Positions 31,438-40,998 are shown, numbered from the stretch's first letter. The stretch is DNA of 48,371 nucleotides from an uncultured Dialister sp. (GCA_934193095.1 CAKPUX010000009.1:1-48371); one strand, 5' to 3'. Translations and numbers: made by a program. Notes: generated by a model not told the origin, from the sequence alone.

Positions 31438-33756
31438 TCACTTTTCTTCCTTCTTTGCCCTTGTTTTCCGCTTCGGATGGGTCGGACAGTCAGGATTCGA
31501 GCAGGAAATGACCTCCTTGCCCGTTTTATAGGTTTTCTTCGTCATGATGGCACCGCAAGTCTCACAGAACTGGTTGATCGGCTCATTCCAGAGCGCCATA
31601 TCACACTTCGGGTAGCGGCTGCATCCGTAAAAAATGCGGCCGCGATGGCTTCTGCGCTGCACCATATGCCCTTCATGGCACTTCGGGCAGACGATGCCCG
31701 TATCGATCACGATGGCTTTATTCGCGCCGCAGGACGGACATTTCAGATAACGTCCATAGGGTCCTGTGCGGTAGACCATGAGCGTACCGCAGGCATCGCA
31801 TTTCACATCCGACACCTCTTCCGGCCCTTCGGCAAGGCTGTACGGCTTGATGTTCTTGCAGTTCGGATAATTCGGGCAGGCAAGATATTTCCCATAACGG
31901 CCCATTTTCACGATCATCTTTGCGCCGCATTTCTCACAGGTGACATCAGAGACCTCCTGATTCTCCTTCTTATCCTTTTCTGCTTCTACATTCGCTGATG
32001 CAAGCTCGGCCGCAAAGACTTTGTAGAAGTCTGTCATGACCTTTTTGTAGGTAGCTTTGCCTTCCGCGATCTTATCGAGCCAGTTTTCCAGATTCGCCGT
32101 GAAGTCGACATTGATGATGCCTTCGAAATATTTCTTCAAAAGCTCCGTCACTTTGAATCCAACTTCTGTCGGAACGAATTGTTTATTTTCCTTCGTCACA
32201 TAGCGTCTCTTCTGGATGGTATCCAGGATCGGCGCATAGGTGGACGGACGGCCGATGCCTTTTTCTTCGAGTGTCTTGATGAGGCTCGCTTCTGTATATC
32301 TGGGCGGCGGCGCGGTGAAATGCTGCTCGCCATTGACTTTGGTGTTTTTGACGATATCGCCTTTTTTGAGCGGAGGCAGGAAATCACTTTCCTCGCTGTC
32401 CTTCTTTTTCGACGGCTGCATGATGGTAAAGCCGTCGAAGAGAACATGCACGCCCGTCGCCTTCAAGGTGTAAATGCCGCACTGGAGCGTCGCACTTGTG
32501 CTCTGCTGGATCTGCGGCGCCATCTGGGAAGCGATGAAACGATTCCAGATCAGGGTATAGAGACGGAGCTGGTCGCGGGAAAGGATGCCCGTGAGAACAG
32601 ACGGCGGGAAGGAAAGGCTGGTCGGGCGGATGGCTTCGTGAGCATCCTGTGCTTCCTTCGACTTGCTGAAAACGTTCGGCTTTGCCGGCAGGTAGTCTTC
32701 CCCATAGGTCTCGGAAATATACGGACGCACCTGCTTGATCATTTCATCAGAAATACGGGTAGAATCGGTACGCATGTACGTGATGAGCCCCACGTGGCCA
32801 TGTCCTGGGATCTCTACGCCTTCATACAGGTTCTGCGCAAGCATCATCGTTTTCTTCGAGCTGAAATTCAGCTTATTGACTGCATCCTGCTGCATGGTGG
32901 AGGTGGTGTAGGGCGGCTTTGTCTTGCGCTGCTTTCTGGACTTCGTGACAGCGGTGACTTCCGCCTCTTTCCCCTCGATCCCTTTGACCGCAGCATCCGT
33001 CTCTTCCCCATTGTGGAGTTCCGCATCCTTCCCGTCGATCTGGGTCAGCTTCGCTTTGAAGGACTCCTTTTTTTCCGTCTTGTACATGGCTTCGATAGAC
33101 CAGTATTCGACAGGGACAAAAGCACGGATCTCCTCTTCTCTTTCGCAGATAAGGCGGGTCGCGACCGACTGCACGCGGCCTGCGGAAAGACCACGGTAGA
33201 CCTGCCGCCACAGCCATGGCGAGAGCTTGTAGCCCACCAGACGGTCAAGGACACGGCGCGCCTGCTGGGCATCGACACGGTCAAGATCGATCGGCTCCGG
33301 ATCTTGGATCGCTTCACGGATCGCCGGCGGCGTGATCTCATGGAAAGCAATACGCACCTTGTCTTCCGGATTCACATCCAGAAGCTTCGACAAATGCCAG
33401 GAGATCGCTTCGCCTTCGCGATCAGGGTCCGTTGCCAGAAGAATATCGCAGCACTGGTTCGCCGCTTTCTGCAGATCCTTGATGACATTCGCCCGATCCG
33501 TCGAGTTGACGTACTCCGGCGTAAAGCCATTCTCTATATCGACCCCCATGGTACGCTTGGGGAGATCACGCAAGTGTCCCATGGACGCCATGACTTTGTA
33601 GTCCGGGCCTAAGATGCGCTCGATGGTCTTCGCCTTGGCCGGGGATTCCACCACGACCAGGTGCTTGCCCTTGGGATTCGGCTTTCTTTTAAATGCGACC
33701 TGCCGTGTGCGGCGGGTCTTTTTCTTTTCGATCGTTATCGTTCTGGTAATAGGCAC
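31438..33756 (-). CDS. topA: DNA topoisomerase I
   Basis: Relaxes negative supercoils by a type IA single-strand passage. 772 residues: TOPRIM domain from about residue 33 (HLVVVESPAKAKTIE), active-site Tyr in GLITYMRTDSTR (about residue 327), and four C-terminal Cys4 zinc ribbons (CEKCG, CDACG, CPKCH, CETCG). A basic extension of about 30 residues precedes the usual start. The initiation codon is GTG at 33756, with AGGAGG six bases upstream. The TGA stop lies in the first unit of a AGTGACTAG heptamer array. Confidence 0.96.
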   Translation of the reverse strand: MPITRTITIEKKKTRRTRQVAFKRKPNPKGKHLVVVESPAKAKTIERILGPDYKVMASMGHLRDLPKRTMGVDIENGFTPEYVNSTDRANVIKDLQKAANQCCDILLATDPDREGEAISWHLSKLLDVNPEDKVRIAFHEITPPAIREAIQDPEPIDLDRVDAQQARRVLDRLVGYKLSPWLWRQVYRGLSAGRVQSVATRLICEREEEIRAFVPVEYWSIEAMYKTEKKESFKAKLTQIDGKDAELHNGEETDAAVKGIEGKEAEVTAVTKSRKQRKTKPPYTTSTMQQDAVNKLNFSSKKTMMLAQNLYEGVEIPGHGHVGLITYMRTDSTRISDEMIKQVRPYISETYGEDYLPAKPNVFSKSKEAQDAHEAIRPTSLSFPPSVLTGILSRDQLRLYTLIWNRFIASQMAPQIQQSTSATLQCGIYTLKATGVHVLFDGFTIMQPSKKKDSEESDFLPPLKKGDIVKNTKVNGEQHFTAPPPRYTEASLIKTLEEKGIGRPSTYAPILDTIQKRRYVTKENKQFVPTEVGFKVTELLKKYFEGIINVDFTANLENWLDKIAEGKATYKKVMTDFYKVFAAELASANVEAEKDKKENQEVSDVTCEKCGAKMIVKMGRYGKYLACPNYPNCKNIKPYSLAEGPEEVSDVKCDACGTLMVYRTGPYGRYLKCPSCGANKAIVIDTGIVCPKCHEGHMVQRRSHRGRIFYGCSRYPKCDMALWNEPINQFCETCGAIMTKKTYKTGKEVISCSNPDCPTHPKRKTRAKKEEK

Positions 33757-33865
33757 TTCATTCCTCCTGAAATGGTTTGTTGTATGGAATAAACGCAGAT
33801 GGAATCAGACTCTCTCCTGACTTTTCTTAGAAAAGCACCGGTCACATTGAAGGATCCGCGTTCCC

Positions 33866-34957
33866 TTAGTCTTTCCTCGTCACGATGTATCGCCCCGAGC
33901 CGACCTCTCTGATGTATCCTTTCAGCTGAAGCTGGAGCAGCAGCATGGTCAGTTTTACCACAGACAGGCCGGACTGCTGCAGGATCTCCTCTGACGTCAC
34001 TTCGTTTTCTGTACAGCAGAAACGATACACCAATTCTTCCTCCAATGTCAACTGCTCAAGGAAACCTTTTTCAGATTTTTTATTCTCTTCTTCCTTCCAG
34101 CCATACTCCGAGAGGATGTCATCTGCCGATGTACAGCAGATGGCACCGTTTCGGATGAGCTGATTCGTCCCCTTGCAGGAAGGCAGCCAGATGCTCCCCG
34201 GGACAGAGAATACATCGCGCCCTTCCTCCAAAGCAAAGTCAGACGTAATGAGCGAGCCGCTCCGTTCAGCCGCTTCCACGACGAGTATCCCGCGGCTCAT
34301 CCCTGCGATGATGCGGTTTCTCGCAGGAAACTGGCGGCCAAGCGGCGGCGTACCGGGCGGGTACTCGGAGACCAGTGTCCCGCCGCTCTCTATCACCTGA
34401 TGGAACAGATGGCGGTTCTCCGGTGGATATACGCGGTCCAGACCACACGCCAGCACAACCACGGTCGGCGATCCGCCTTCCATCGCACCCGTATGCGATG
34501 CACTGTCGATCCCTCGTGCTCCGCCGGAAACGACCGTGATGCCGTGCGCGGAGAGCCCTCTGGCTAGTTCATGTGCCGTCTCGATCCCATATGCCGTCGC
34601 TTTTCGCGATCCGACGATAGCGATCGTCCGTTCAAAGCAGGGCAGCGCCCCGCGATAAAACAGAACTGCCGGCGGATTCGCCGTCGCAGACAAAAGCGGC
34701 GGATAGTCACTGTCCTCGAAGGTAGAGCAGCGGATATCAAGCCGGTAGAGCTTCTCTTCGATCTGCTCAAGGTTTGTCTCATTTCGATAAGCCAGAAAGG
34801 CAGCCAGTGTCTTTCCCGTCAAAATATGTGACTTTTCGATAGACTCCGCCGATGCTTTCCATACATCTTCCGCCGTCTCAAAATAGTCCATCAAAGCCCG
34901 CATGTGCTTCGCGCCCAGCCGCGGACAGCCCGGAAGGGCAGCAGCATAGATATCCAT
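33866..34957 (-). CDS. dprA: DNA processing protein DprA
   Basis: Loads RecA onto incoming single-stranded DNA during natural transformation. 363 residues: N-terminal SAM-like region, central Rossmann-like domain with GSRKATAYG, VVSGGARGIDSASH and SGSLITSDFALEEGRDVF, and a C-terminal winged helix (about residues 300-363). AAGGAGC precedes the ATG at 34957. The TAA stop overlaps the start of an AGGGAACGCGGATCC repeat. With comM beside it, the locus points to competence potential. Confidence 0.95.
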   Translation of the reverse strand: MDIYAAALPGCPRLGAKHMRALMDYFETAEDVWKASAESIEKSHILTGKTLAAFLAYRNETNLEQIEEKLYRLDIRCSTFEDSDYPPLLSATANPPAVLFYRGALPCFERTIAIVGSRKATAYGIETAHELARGLSAHGITVVSGGARGIDSASHTGAMEGGSPTVVVLACGLDRVYPPENRHLFHQVIESGGTLVSEYPPGTPPLGRQFPARNRIIAGMSRGILVVEAAERSGSLITSDFALEEGRDVFSVPGSIWLPSCKGTNQLIRNGAICCTSADDILSEYGWKEEENKKSEKGFLEQLTLEEELVYRFCCTENEVTSEEILQQSGLSVVKLTMLLLQLQLKGYIREVGSGRYIVTRKD

Positions 34958-34989
34958 GGGATGCTCCTTGTAAAATAAATGGATGAGAG

Positions 34990-35265
34990 TTTCAACATTA
35001 GCCCGTGGGGCGGGTTGCCCTTTGATTTCATTTGAAAGCTTCGCTTGAATGAGAAATTAGAAATGAGAAATGCGAAATGGTGGTGCGGCGCATCATATTT
35101 ATATAGCGCCGCAGAATTTTGATAGCGCTTCGCACCGTCGTCATCCCGAGCGTAGTCGAGGGATCTCTCTTGCAGAACGGTCAGCGTGCTAACTGCGCTA
35201 TTTCGATCACCGCTTGCTCCTAATCCCTAGCCACTCATCCCTAGCCACTAATTTCTAGGGAAACC
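34990..35265. repeat. Repeat-filled gap between comM and dprA
   Basis: Module with TTAGCCCGTGGGGCGG, four heptamers (TGAGAAA, TTAGAAA, TGAGAAA, TGCGAAA; 35048-35078), GCGGCGC/GCGCCGC hairpin, a truncated palindromic-ended element (35139-35220) closely matching the one at 41822-41906, and CCCTAGCCACTA units (35220-35260). Confidence 0.8.
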
Positions 35266-35277
35266 AACAACACTCTC

Positions 35278-36792
35278 TCACTTTCCGTTCATCATATTTC
35301 TGAAACTGATCGCTTCGGCAACATGCTCGGGGCGGATCCGGTCGGAACCCGCGAGGTCAGCGATCGTCCGTGCAACTTTAATGATGCGGTCATAGCTTCT
35401 AGCCGAAAGGTGCAGCTTTTCGAAGACGACACGCAGCATTTCTGTCCCCTCCGCGTCGAGCTGACAAGTCTCCTTCAGCTGGCGATGCCCCATCTGTGCA
35501 TTGCTCTGCATATGCCAGCGTGAGAGACGCTCCGCCTGCACAGCCCGCGCCTCGGCGACACGCTTTGCGATATCACAGGAAGGCTCGCCTTGAATGGTCG
35601 CGGTGAGCTCACTGTATTTCGGGCGCATCACAGAGACATGCAGGTCGATGCGGTCGAGAAGCGGCCCGGAAATCTTCTGCCCGTAACGGCGGATCTCTCC
35701 ATCCGTGCAGGTACATTCCCGCTGCGGATCCCCAAGGTATCCGCAGGGACATGGATTCATCGCCGCTATCAAGATAAAATCCGCCGGATAGGTGAAGGCT
35801 GCATTCACACGGGAAATATGTACTTCTCTGTCTTCCAGAGGCTGACGCAGGACTTCCAGCACCGTTCTTGGAAATTCCGGCAGCTCGTCCAGGAAGAGTA
35901 CGCCGCGGTGGGCCAGTGTCACTTCCCCCGGTCTGGGGATACTGCCGCCGCCGATGAGCCCCGCCATGGAGATCGTATGATGCGGACTTCTAAACGGGCG
36001 CTCCCGCATGATATCTTCCGCTTTATAGAGGCCGGCGACGCTGTAGATCTTCGTCACTTCGAGCGCTTCTTCCCGCGTCATCGGAGGAAGGATGGTCGTG
36101 ATGCGGCGGGCCAGCATGGTTTTCCCAGAGCCAGGCGGCCCTGTCATCAGTACATTGTGCGCTCCGGCAGCTGCGATCTCCATCGCCTTCTTGGCGAGGA
36201 TCTGCCCCTGCACCTCAGCATAGTCTACATCACTCATCACTTCGCGGCGCGTCTCGTGGCGTTCTGCCGGTGCCATCTCCTGGCGGCCGCAGAGAAATTC
36301 CACCAGATCCCGGAATGTCTTCGGCCCATAGACCGTGATATTCTCACAGAGAAGTGCTTCACCGGTCACCTCTTCGGCCATGACAAATTTGGAGATCCCC
36401 GCTTCCCGTCCGGCAAGCACCATGGAGAGAATGCCGGGGACCGGGCGGATCTCTCCCTTGAGCGAGAGCTCTCCGATGAACATGATCCCTTCGAGCGCTT
36501 CTTTTGCGACATCGCCGCTCGCAGCCAGAAGGCCGACAGCGATCGGAAGATCCAGTCCGGAGCCATCTTTTTTGAGGTCTGCCGGAGCCAGATTCACCGT
36601 CACTTTGTCGACAGGAAAGTGATAGCCGGAGTTCCGGATGGCAGAGTGTACGCGCTCCTTCGACTCTTTGACCGCCGTTGTCGGAAGTCCCACGATGTCA
36701 AAGGAGGGAAAATTCTTATTGATGTCGACTTCGACGCCGATCACATGACCATTCAGACCGAACGTGGTCGAGCCCAATACTTGTGCATACAT
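35278..36792 (-). CDS. comM: Mg-chelatase-like AAA+ protein ComM/YifB
   Basis: Branch-migration helicase that extends recombination during transformation (ComM in Vibrio; YifB family). 504 residues: N-terminal Lon-protease-like fold (MYAQVLGSTTFGL...), AAA+ core with Walker A GPPGSGKTML, VLFLDELPEF Walker B, and C-terminal Mg-chelatase domain. Start at 36792 has AAGGAGG seven bases upstream; the frame upstream encodes only repeat-derived residues. Confidence 0.94.
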   Translation of the reverse strand: MYAQVLGSTTFGLNGHVIGVEVDINKNFPSFDIVGLPTTAVKESKERVHSAIRNSGYHFPVDKVTVNLAPADLKKDGSGLDLPIAVGLLAASGDVAKEALEGIMFIGELSLKGEIRPVPGILSMVLAGREAGISKFVMAEEVTGEALLCENITVYGPKTFRDLVEFLCGRQEMAPAERHETRREVMSDVDYAEVQGQILAKKAMEIAAAGAHNVLMTGPPGSGKTMLARRITTILPPMTREEALEVTKIYSVAGLYKAEDIMRERPFRSPHHTISMAGLIGGGSIPRPGEVTLAHRGVLFLDELPEFPRTVLEVLRQPLEDREVHISRVNAAFTYPADFILIAAMNPCPCGYLGDPQRECTCTDGEIRRYGQKISGPLLDRIDLHVSVMRPKYSELTATIQGEPSCDIAKRVAEARAVQAERLSRWHMQSNAQMGHRQLKETCQLDAEGTEMLRVVFEKLHLSARSYDRIIKVARTIADLAGSDRIRPEHVAEAISFRNMMNGK

Positions 36793-36824
36793 AGGATATC
36801 CTCCTTTGAGAAGGGAAATGATGT

Positions 36825-37132
36825 AGGGTTCAGGGTTCAGGGTTAGCCCCCGGCGTGGTGCCCTTTGATTACATTTGAAAGCCTCGATTGAATGAGAAAT
36901 TAGAAATGAGAAATGCGAAATGGTGGTGCGGCGCATTTCGTCATCCTGAGCGGAGAAAAGCGTCGTATGTTAGCAAAATTTATATAAAACTATGCGGCGC
37001 TTCCTCATTTTATGCGCCGTACCTTCACTCCTCACTCCTAATTCCTCACTCCTCACTTGACTTAGAAGTTATGCCAGTTATTTAGGAAAAGCAATACGAG
37101 TCACTAGCTACTGATCACCAGCCACTCATTCC
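36825..37132. repeat. Repeat-filled gap between yraN and comM
   Basis: 36825-36940 is a module copy with the same heptamer order as at 35048; 36938-36966 a short CGTCATCCTGAGCGGAG fragment; 36995-37065 a reverse-oriented hairpin plus CTCACTCCTAATTC heptamers; 37095-37132 AGTCACTAGC units. No gene. Confidence 0.75.
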
Positions 37133-37137
37133 CGCTT

Positions 37138-37491
37138 TCAAAACGCATTCCTGATATGATGAAACTTCACAGTCCCATCCGCCATCTGCATGACTTCGAC
37201 GACGTCGAAACGGATGCGCCGGCCTTCTATATGGCGGCTGCACACGAAGGCTTTCGCTGTATAGCGGATGTGCTGCTGCTTGAAGGGCGTCACCGCTTCC
37301 TTTGGTTCTCCATAGCGGCGGTTTGTGCGGCTCTTGACCTCGATGAATACCAGCGTCTCTCCATCTTCCATGATGAGGTCGATCTCCCCATGGGTACGCT
37401 TGAAATTACGCGTAAGGAAATGGTAACCTTTCCCTTCCAGATATTTCTCTGCCGCCGTTTCTCCTGCGCGGCCAAAGCGGGTCGTCTGCAT
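37138..37491 (-). CDS. yraN: YraN/UPF0102 family nuclease-like protein
   Basis: 117 residues with the PD-(D/E)xK-like core: GRAGETAAEKYLEGKGY, then GEIDLIMEDG and FIEVKSRTN. The family resembles Holliday-junction resolvase folds; biochemical role is not settled. Start at 37491 (MQTTRFG) with AAAGGAG upstream. Located with comM and dprA, as in many bacteria. Confidence 0.9.
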   Translation of the reverse strand: MQTTRFGRAGETAAEKYLEGKGYHFLTRNFKRTHGEIDLIMEDGETLVFIEVKSRTNRRYGEPKEAVTPFKQQHIRYTAKAFVCSRHIEGRRIRFDVVEVMQMADGTVKFHHIRNAF

Positions 37492-37643
37492 AGTATGTCT
37501 CCTTTGCCACATGGCACTTTCCGCCGGACCGGCTCCGGTCAGCGAGACAGTTCTTCTTTCTATTCTCTATCCTCCCTGCTGTTTCGTCAATGAAAGAACG
37601 TCGGTATATGCAAACGGTATCAATAATGACTTTCTCATGAAAA

Positions 37644-37678
37644 AAAGTAATAGCAGAGACATGTTCTGCTATTACTTT
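37644..37678 (-). terminator. Terminator overlapping the acyl-ligase stop
   Basis: Minus strand AAAGTAATAGCAGA (37665-37678) and its complement (37644-37657) with a 7-nt loop, followed by a T run. The stop codon of the ligase (37672-37674) is inside the first arm. Confidence 0.85.
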
Positions 37679-39024
37679 CCTCCTCCCAAAGAAACTGCTT
37701 TCGCCATTGCAAGAAGCCGTTTCCGATCTGTCTTTCCTGTGGATGTTTTCGGGATCGATGCCACGCGAAGGATACGATGCGGGATCTCCCAGGGGCGGAG
37801 CTTTTCCGCAAGAAGGCGCAGAAGTGCAGCCTCCGATGCGGGCATCTCACCGGAGAGAAAGGCGATCAGCCGGTCATCCCCATTCGCCTGCTTCTCTCCG
37901 ATGACTTCCGCTTCCTCGACGCCGGGCAGCATCAGAAGATGGGAGAGTACCTTCTGGCGGCTCACATGATTTCCCTTGATGTGATACTGATCCTCTCTGC
38001 GCCCGAGGAAGTAGAGCATCCCCTCCTCATCGAGACGGCCCATGTCGTGACAAGTGAGAGGATGGCTAGTCCCTTCGACGGCATACGGCGTATCCACGTA
38101 GATTTCTTCATCCCTGATAGAAATCGAAATCCCCGGGAACGGCCGCCCCACCGCATTCGGATGGAGCAGGATATCCTTCCCTTCGATATAGCTCACATAG
38201 CTTAGCTCGGACGCACCATAGTAAAGGATGGTACGGCTCATCGGGAAATGCCGGGTAAGCGCATCCAAGAGCCGCTTCGTCATGAGCTGCGAGCCTGTCA
38301 GAATATGCGTGACAGACGGAGCTTCCCCTCTGACGCGGCAAAGGGCGGAGAGCTTCGAAGGAATCATATAGACATGCGTCGCCTGCGTCCGTCTGATGTC
38401 TTTCATCCATGTCTTTGGCTGCACAGCCTCCGTCCCTGCGATCGTCCCTCCCGCATAGAGGAAGGCCATCAGCATATTCAGATTCCCTGTGAAAGCCATC
38501 GAGCCTGACAGATAGAGTACCGCCTGCCTATTGATATGAAAAATATCATTCTGCACAGGGAAGAAATCTCGCCAGCTCGCCTCTTTCCGAAAGAGTACCT
38601 TGGCAAGGCCGCTCGTCCCCGAGGTCAGTACGCCAAAGTCGGCGCAGGCTCCCGTCTCATTGCCTTCAAGCTGCCAGAGTTCTCCCGCCGGCTGCATCTT
38701 TAGCCCTTCAAAGCAGGTATCGGAAAGGAGTCCTCCGATCGGGCGCTCTTTCAGAAGAGCGGCGATGTCCTCTTCCTTCAGGTATTCGTGAAGCAGCACC
38801 GGCACAGCCCCCGCCATCATCGCGCCAAGGAAATAGAGCACCTGCGAGGGAGGATCAGAAAAGCGCAGCCCCAGCACCTGCCCCCACCATGGAGATAGAG
38901 ACGCCGCGATAGCATAGACGCGCGAGTACGCCTCGCTATACGACAGTGCCTCTCCCCGCCATAAGAGAAAAATCTGCTCGGGGGACTTCTCAGCCCAGCG
39001 TTTTAAATCGTCATATAAATGCAT
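37672..39024 (-). CDS. AMP-dependent acyl-CoA synthetase/ligase (YhfT-like)
   Basis: 450 residues, somewhat shorter than typical long-chain fatty acyl-CoA ligases. Adenylate-forming enzyme: ATP loop LTSGTSGLAKV near residue 133, YYGASELSYV, and the C-terminal catalytic lysine region TGKTDRKRLL. Probably activates a carboxylic acid to an acyl-CoA. In Bacillus subtilis the BirA-regulated genes yhfU(bioY)-yhfT-yhfS encode a BioY, an acyl ligase and a thiolase; the same set occurs here, suggesting a role linked to biotin or its precursor, though the substrate is unknown. Start at 39024 has AGGAAG upstream. Separated from the thiolase by 300 bp of repeats. Confidence 0.85.
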   Translation of the reverse strand: MHLYDDLKRWAEKSPEQIFLLWRGEALSYSEAYSRVYAIAASLSPWWGQVLGLRFSDPPSQVLYFLGAMMAGAVPVLLHEYLKEEDIAALLKERPIGGLLSDTCFEGLKMQPAGELWQLEGNETGACADFGVLTSGTSGLAKVLFRKEASWRDFFPVQNDIFHINRQAVLYLSGSMAFTGNLNMLMAFLYAGGTIAGTEAVQPKTWMKDIRRTQATHVYMIPSKLSALCRVRGEAPSVTHILTGSQLMTKRLLDALTRHFPMSRTILYYGASELSYVSYIEGKDILLHPNAVGRPFPGISISIRDEEIYVDTPYAVEGTSHPLTCHDMGRLDEEGMLYFLGRREDQYHIKGNHVSRQKVLSHLLMLPGVEEAEVIGEKQANGDDRLIAFLSGEMPASEAALLRLLAEKLRPWEIPHRILRVASIPKTSTGKTDRKRLLAMAKAVSLGGGK

Positions 39025-39092
39025 AGCCTGTTCTTCCTGTTCATGACATGAAATCTGATACATTGGGATTTCTGAAATTTGAAAGCAGGGAT

Positions 39093-39315
39093 GAGGGATG
39101 AGTAGCTAGGGATTAGGGGCTAGGGATTAGGAGCCGCAAGTAACTGGTGACTAGTGACTAGTCACTAGTCACTAAATACCACCTTCGGGCATCGCCATTA
39201 TTTATACTTCGCGGCGCTTCTATATTCTTATGCGCCGCACCACCATTTCGCATTTCTCATTTCTCATTTCTCATTCAATCGAGGCTTTCAAACGTAGTCA
39301 AAGGACGGCACAACC
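39093..39315. repeat. Repeat-filled gap between thiolase and acyl-ligase genes
   Basis: 39093-39178: array of GATTAGG / AGTGACT / AGTCACT units with period 7. 39180-39310: hairpin module in reverse orientation with TTTCTCA heptamers and GAGGCTTTCAAACG. Noncoding; it interrupts an otherwise compact gene set. Confidence 0.8.
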
Positions 39316-39325
39316 CCTGAAACCA

Positions 39326-40486
39326 TTATGCATCTCTTCCTATCTTGTTTTCTATCAGTATCGCTTCGGCGACGCCACCCGCAGCCGGGATCGCGGCGAC
39401 ACCATAGCGCCCGTTTTTCTGCTTGAGGATCGCCATCAGATGGATCATGATCTCCGCCCCGGATGCCCCATAGGGATGTCCGTAAGCCAAAGCACCGCCG
39501 AAGCAGTTCAGCCGATCCTTCACGGACGGATGACGCCCCATGAAATCGGCACTGATGACGGCGAAGGCTTCATTGTACTCGAAGGCATCAATATCTTCAT
39601 AGGAAAGCCCCTCCCAAGATAACAGTTGAGAGACCGCCTGGTCTGCCATGAGAGGCGAGCAAGCTGCATCGCCGCCGGACGTGCGCACCGCCTTGATCTC
39701 CACCATCGGATACGCGCCGTGTGCCTTCACCCAGTCATCGGAAGCGAGTGCCACAAAAGCCGCCCCATCATTCATCGTGCAGGCATTCGCCGCCGTGAGT
39801 ATCCCATCCGGCACATTCGTCACATGCGGCGCTCTTGCCAGCAGTCGTTCGCTCATCCTTGGACGGATGGCCTCATCCCTTGTACTGCCAAAGAGAGGCA
39901 CGATATACGGCGCGAGGCAGCCTTCTTTCTCTACGCGGCTCGCCCGCTTGTGGCTAAGAAGGGCTGCCTCGTCCGCTTCTTCTTTGGAAATTCCTGCTTT
40001 CTTCGCCGCGCGCTCTGCACCCAGAAGCATCGCATCATCACTAAATTCCCCCGGCCGGAACTGTGCCGCCGTGAATTCAGGCTCTCTCTTTCGGCTTCGT
40101 TCATCCCATTCCTGATAGATGCGGCGCGGTGCGAGCGAAGCACTCTCGGTGCCGCCCGCAAGGATGAAGTCCGCCATACCGGAGGCGATCTTTGCTGCAG
40201 AGAGGTCGATCGCCGCCAAAGCAGAAGCACACTGGAGATCCAGCGTCATAGCGGGGACCTCTTCCGGAAGACCCGCCTCGAGTACCGTGAGGCGGCCGAT
40301 ATTTCCGCCAGGGCCCACCGCATTCCCGCAAAGCACCAGATCCGGAAGTGCTGACTTCCCGTACTTCGACCACACCCTGTGAAGAATTTCTCCCCCCAGC
40401 ACCTCAGGCCGCACCGTCTTAAAAATGCCATATCGTATACCGATATGGCTGCGCAGCCCGCCCAGAAGATACACCCGATCTCTCAT
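39326..40486 (-). CDS. Thiolase-family protein (YhfS-like)
   Basis: 386 residues. The nucleophilic Cys is in DLQCASALAAI, the conserved His in LAYGHPYGASGA, and EYNEAFA corresponds to the NEAFA motif. The C-terminal motif that normally carries the second catalytic Cys (CxG) reads IPAAGG here, so that acid/base Cys appears to be replaced. It may be a synthase-like or altered thiolase. Start at 40486 (MRDRVYLL) has AAAGGAAG upstream and overlaps the MaoC-like gene stop by four bases. Part of the predicted bioY-linked cluster. Confidence 0.85.
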   Translation of the reverse strand: MRDRVYLLGGLRSHIGIRYGIFKTVRPEVLGGEILHRVWSKYGKSALPDLVLCGNAVGPGGNIGRLTVLEAGLPEEVPAMTLDLQCASALAAIDLSAAKIASGMADFILAGGTESASLAPRRIYQEWDERSRKREPEFTAAQFRPGEFSDDAMLLGAERAAKKAGISKEEADEAALLSHKRASRVEKEGCLAPYIVPLFGSTRDEAIRPRMSERLLARAPHVTNVPDGILTAANACTMNDGAAFVALASDDWVKAHGAYPMVEIKAVRTSGGDAACSPLMADQAVSQLLSWEGLSYEDIDAFEYNEAFAVISADFMGRHPSVKDRLNCFGGALAYGHPYGASGAEIMIHLMAILKQKNGRYGVAAIPAAGGVAEAILIENKIGRDA

Positions 40487-40989
40487 TCCCTGCTTCCTTT
40501 CCGCTGCCATTCTCCGGCAAAACACAATGTATCCGTATACCCAAGAAGCTGATCCCCCTCTTTCTTCAAGTATACCATCTCCCCTGCCCTGACCGGATGA
40601 TGGAAACGAAGCCGGATCGCTTCCCCGGGATACATGGCAACGAGCGACACCAGCAGCTGAAAACCGCTCACGATCGGCTGCGATCCCTGATGGATCGCAT
40701 TATGATCCCCCAAGGCATCGCTGAGGTGATGGACCTCCTTTGCGGTAAACAGCCGCCACGGCTCTCCCTCCCGTTCCTTCCGCGGACATTTCCCCGCATG
40801 GAAAGGAAGGAGCACCATAGAAAGCTCCCCGCCGTCCGTACATGCCGAAAGGCGGATGAGCCGTCCCTCCTTGACATGTACCCCGCAGGATGCCTTCGGC
40901 GTGCCTTCTTTCCATGAAATCTCCGCCATCACCATCCCCTGCCATGCGTCTTTCCATACGCCGCAGAGCATTCTCATCTGTTCTTCCAT
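40483..40989 (-). CDS. MaoC-like hot-dog dehydratase-domain protein
   Basis: 168 residues. The C-terminal half (about 85-160) has the hydratase-2 motif SDALGDHNAIHQ with the catalytic-type Asp and His, followed by PIVSGFQLL, and ends in a hot-dog strand VRAGEMVYLKKEG. The N-terminal half is less clear and may be a degenerate second hot-dog. Likely acts on an acyl-CoA or acyl-ACP. Start at 40989 (MEEQMRML) chosen: GGAGG lies four bases upstream and longer frames run into the bioY terminator. Coupled by ATGA to the thiolase. Confidence 0.75.
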   Translation of the reverse strand: MEEQMRMLCGVWKDAWQGMVMAEISWKEGTPKASCGVHVKEGRLIRLSACTDGGELSMVLLPFHAGKCPRKEREGEPWRLFTAKEVHHLSDALGDHNAIHQGSQPIVSGFQLLVSLVAMYPGEAIRLRFHHPVRAGEMVYLKKEGDQLLGYTDTLCFAGEWQRKGSRE

Positions 40990-40998
40990 ACAGCCTCC

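Noticed and set aside
36793..36936. N-terminal extension MRRTTISHFSFLISHS for comM
   Set aside because: The same peptide is encoded at 39230 on the other strand because it comes from the heptamer module; a strong ribosome-binding site marks 36792.
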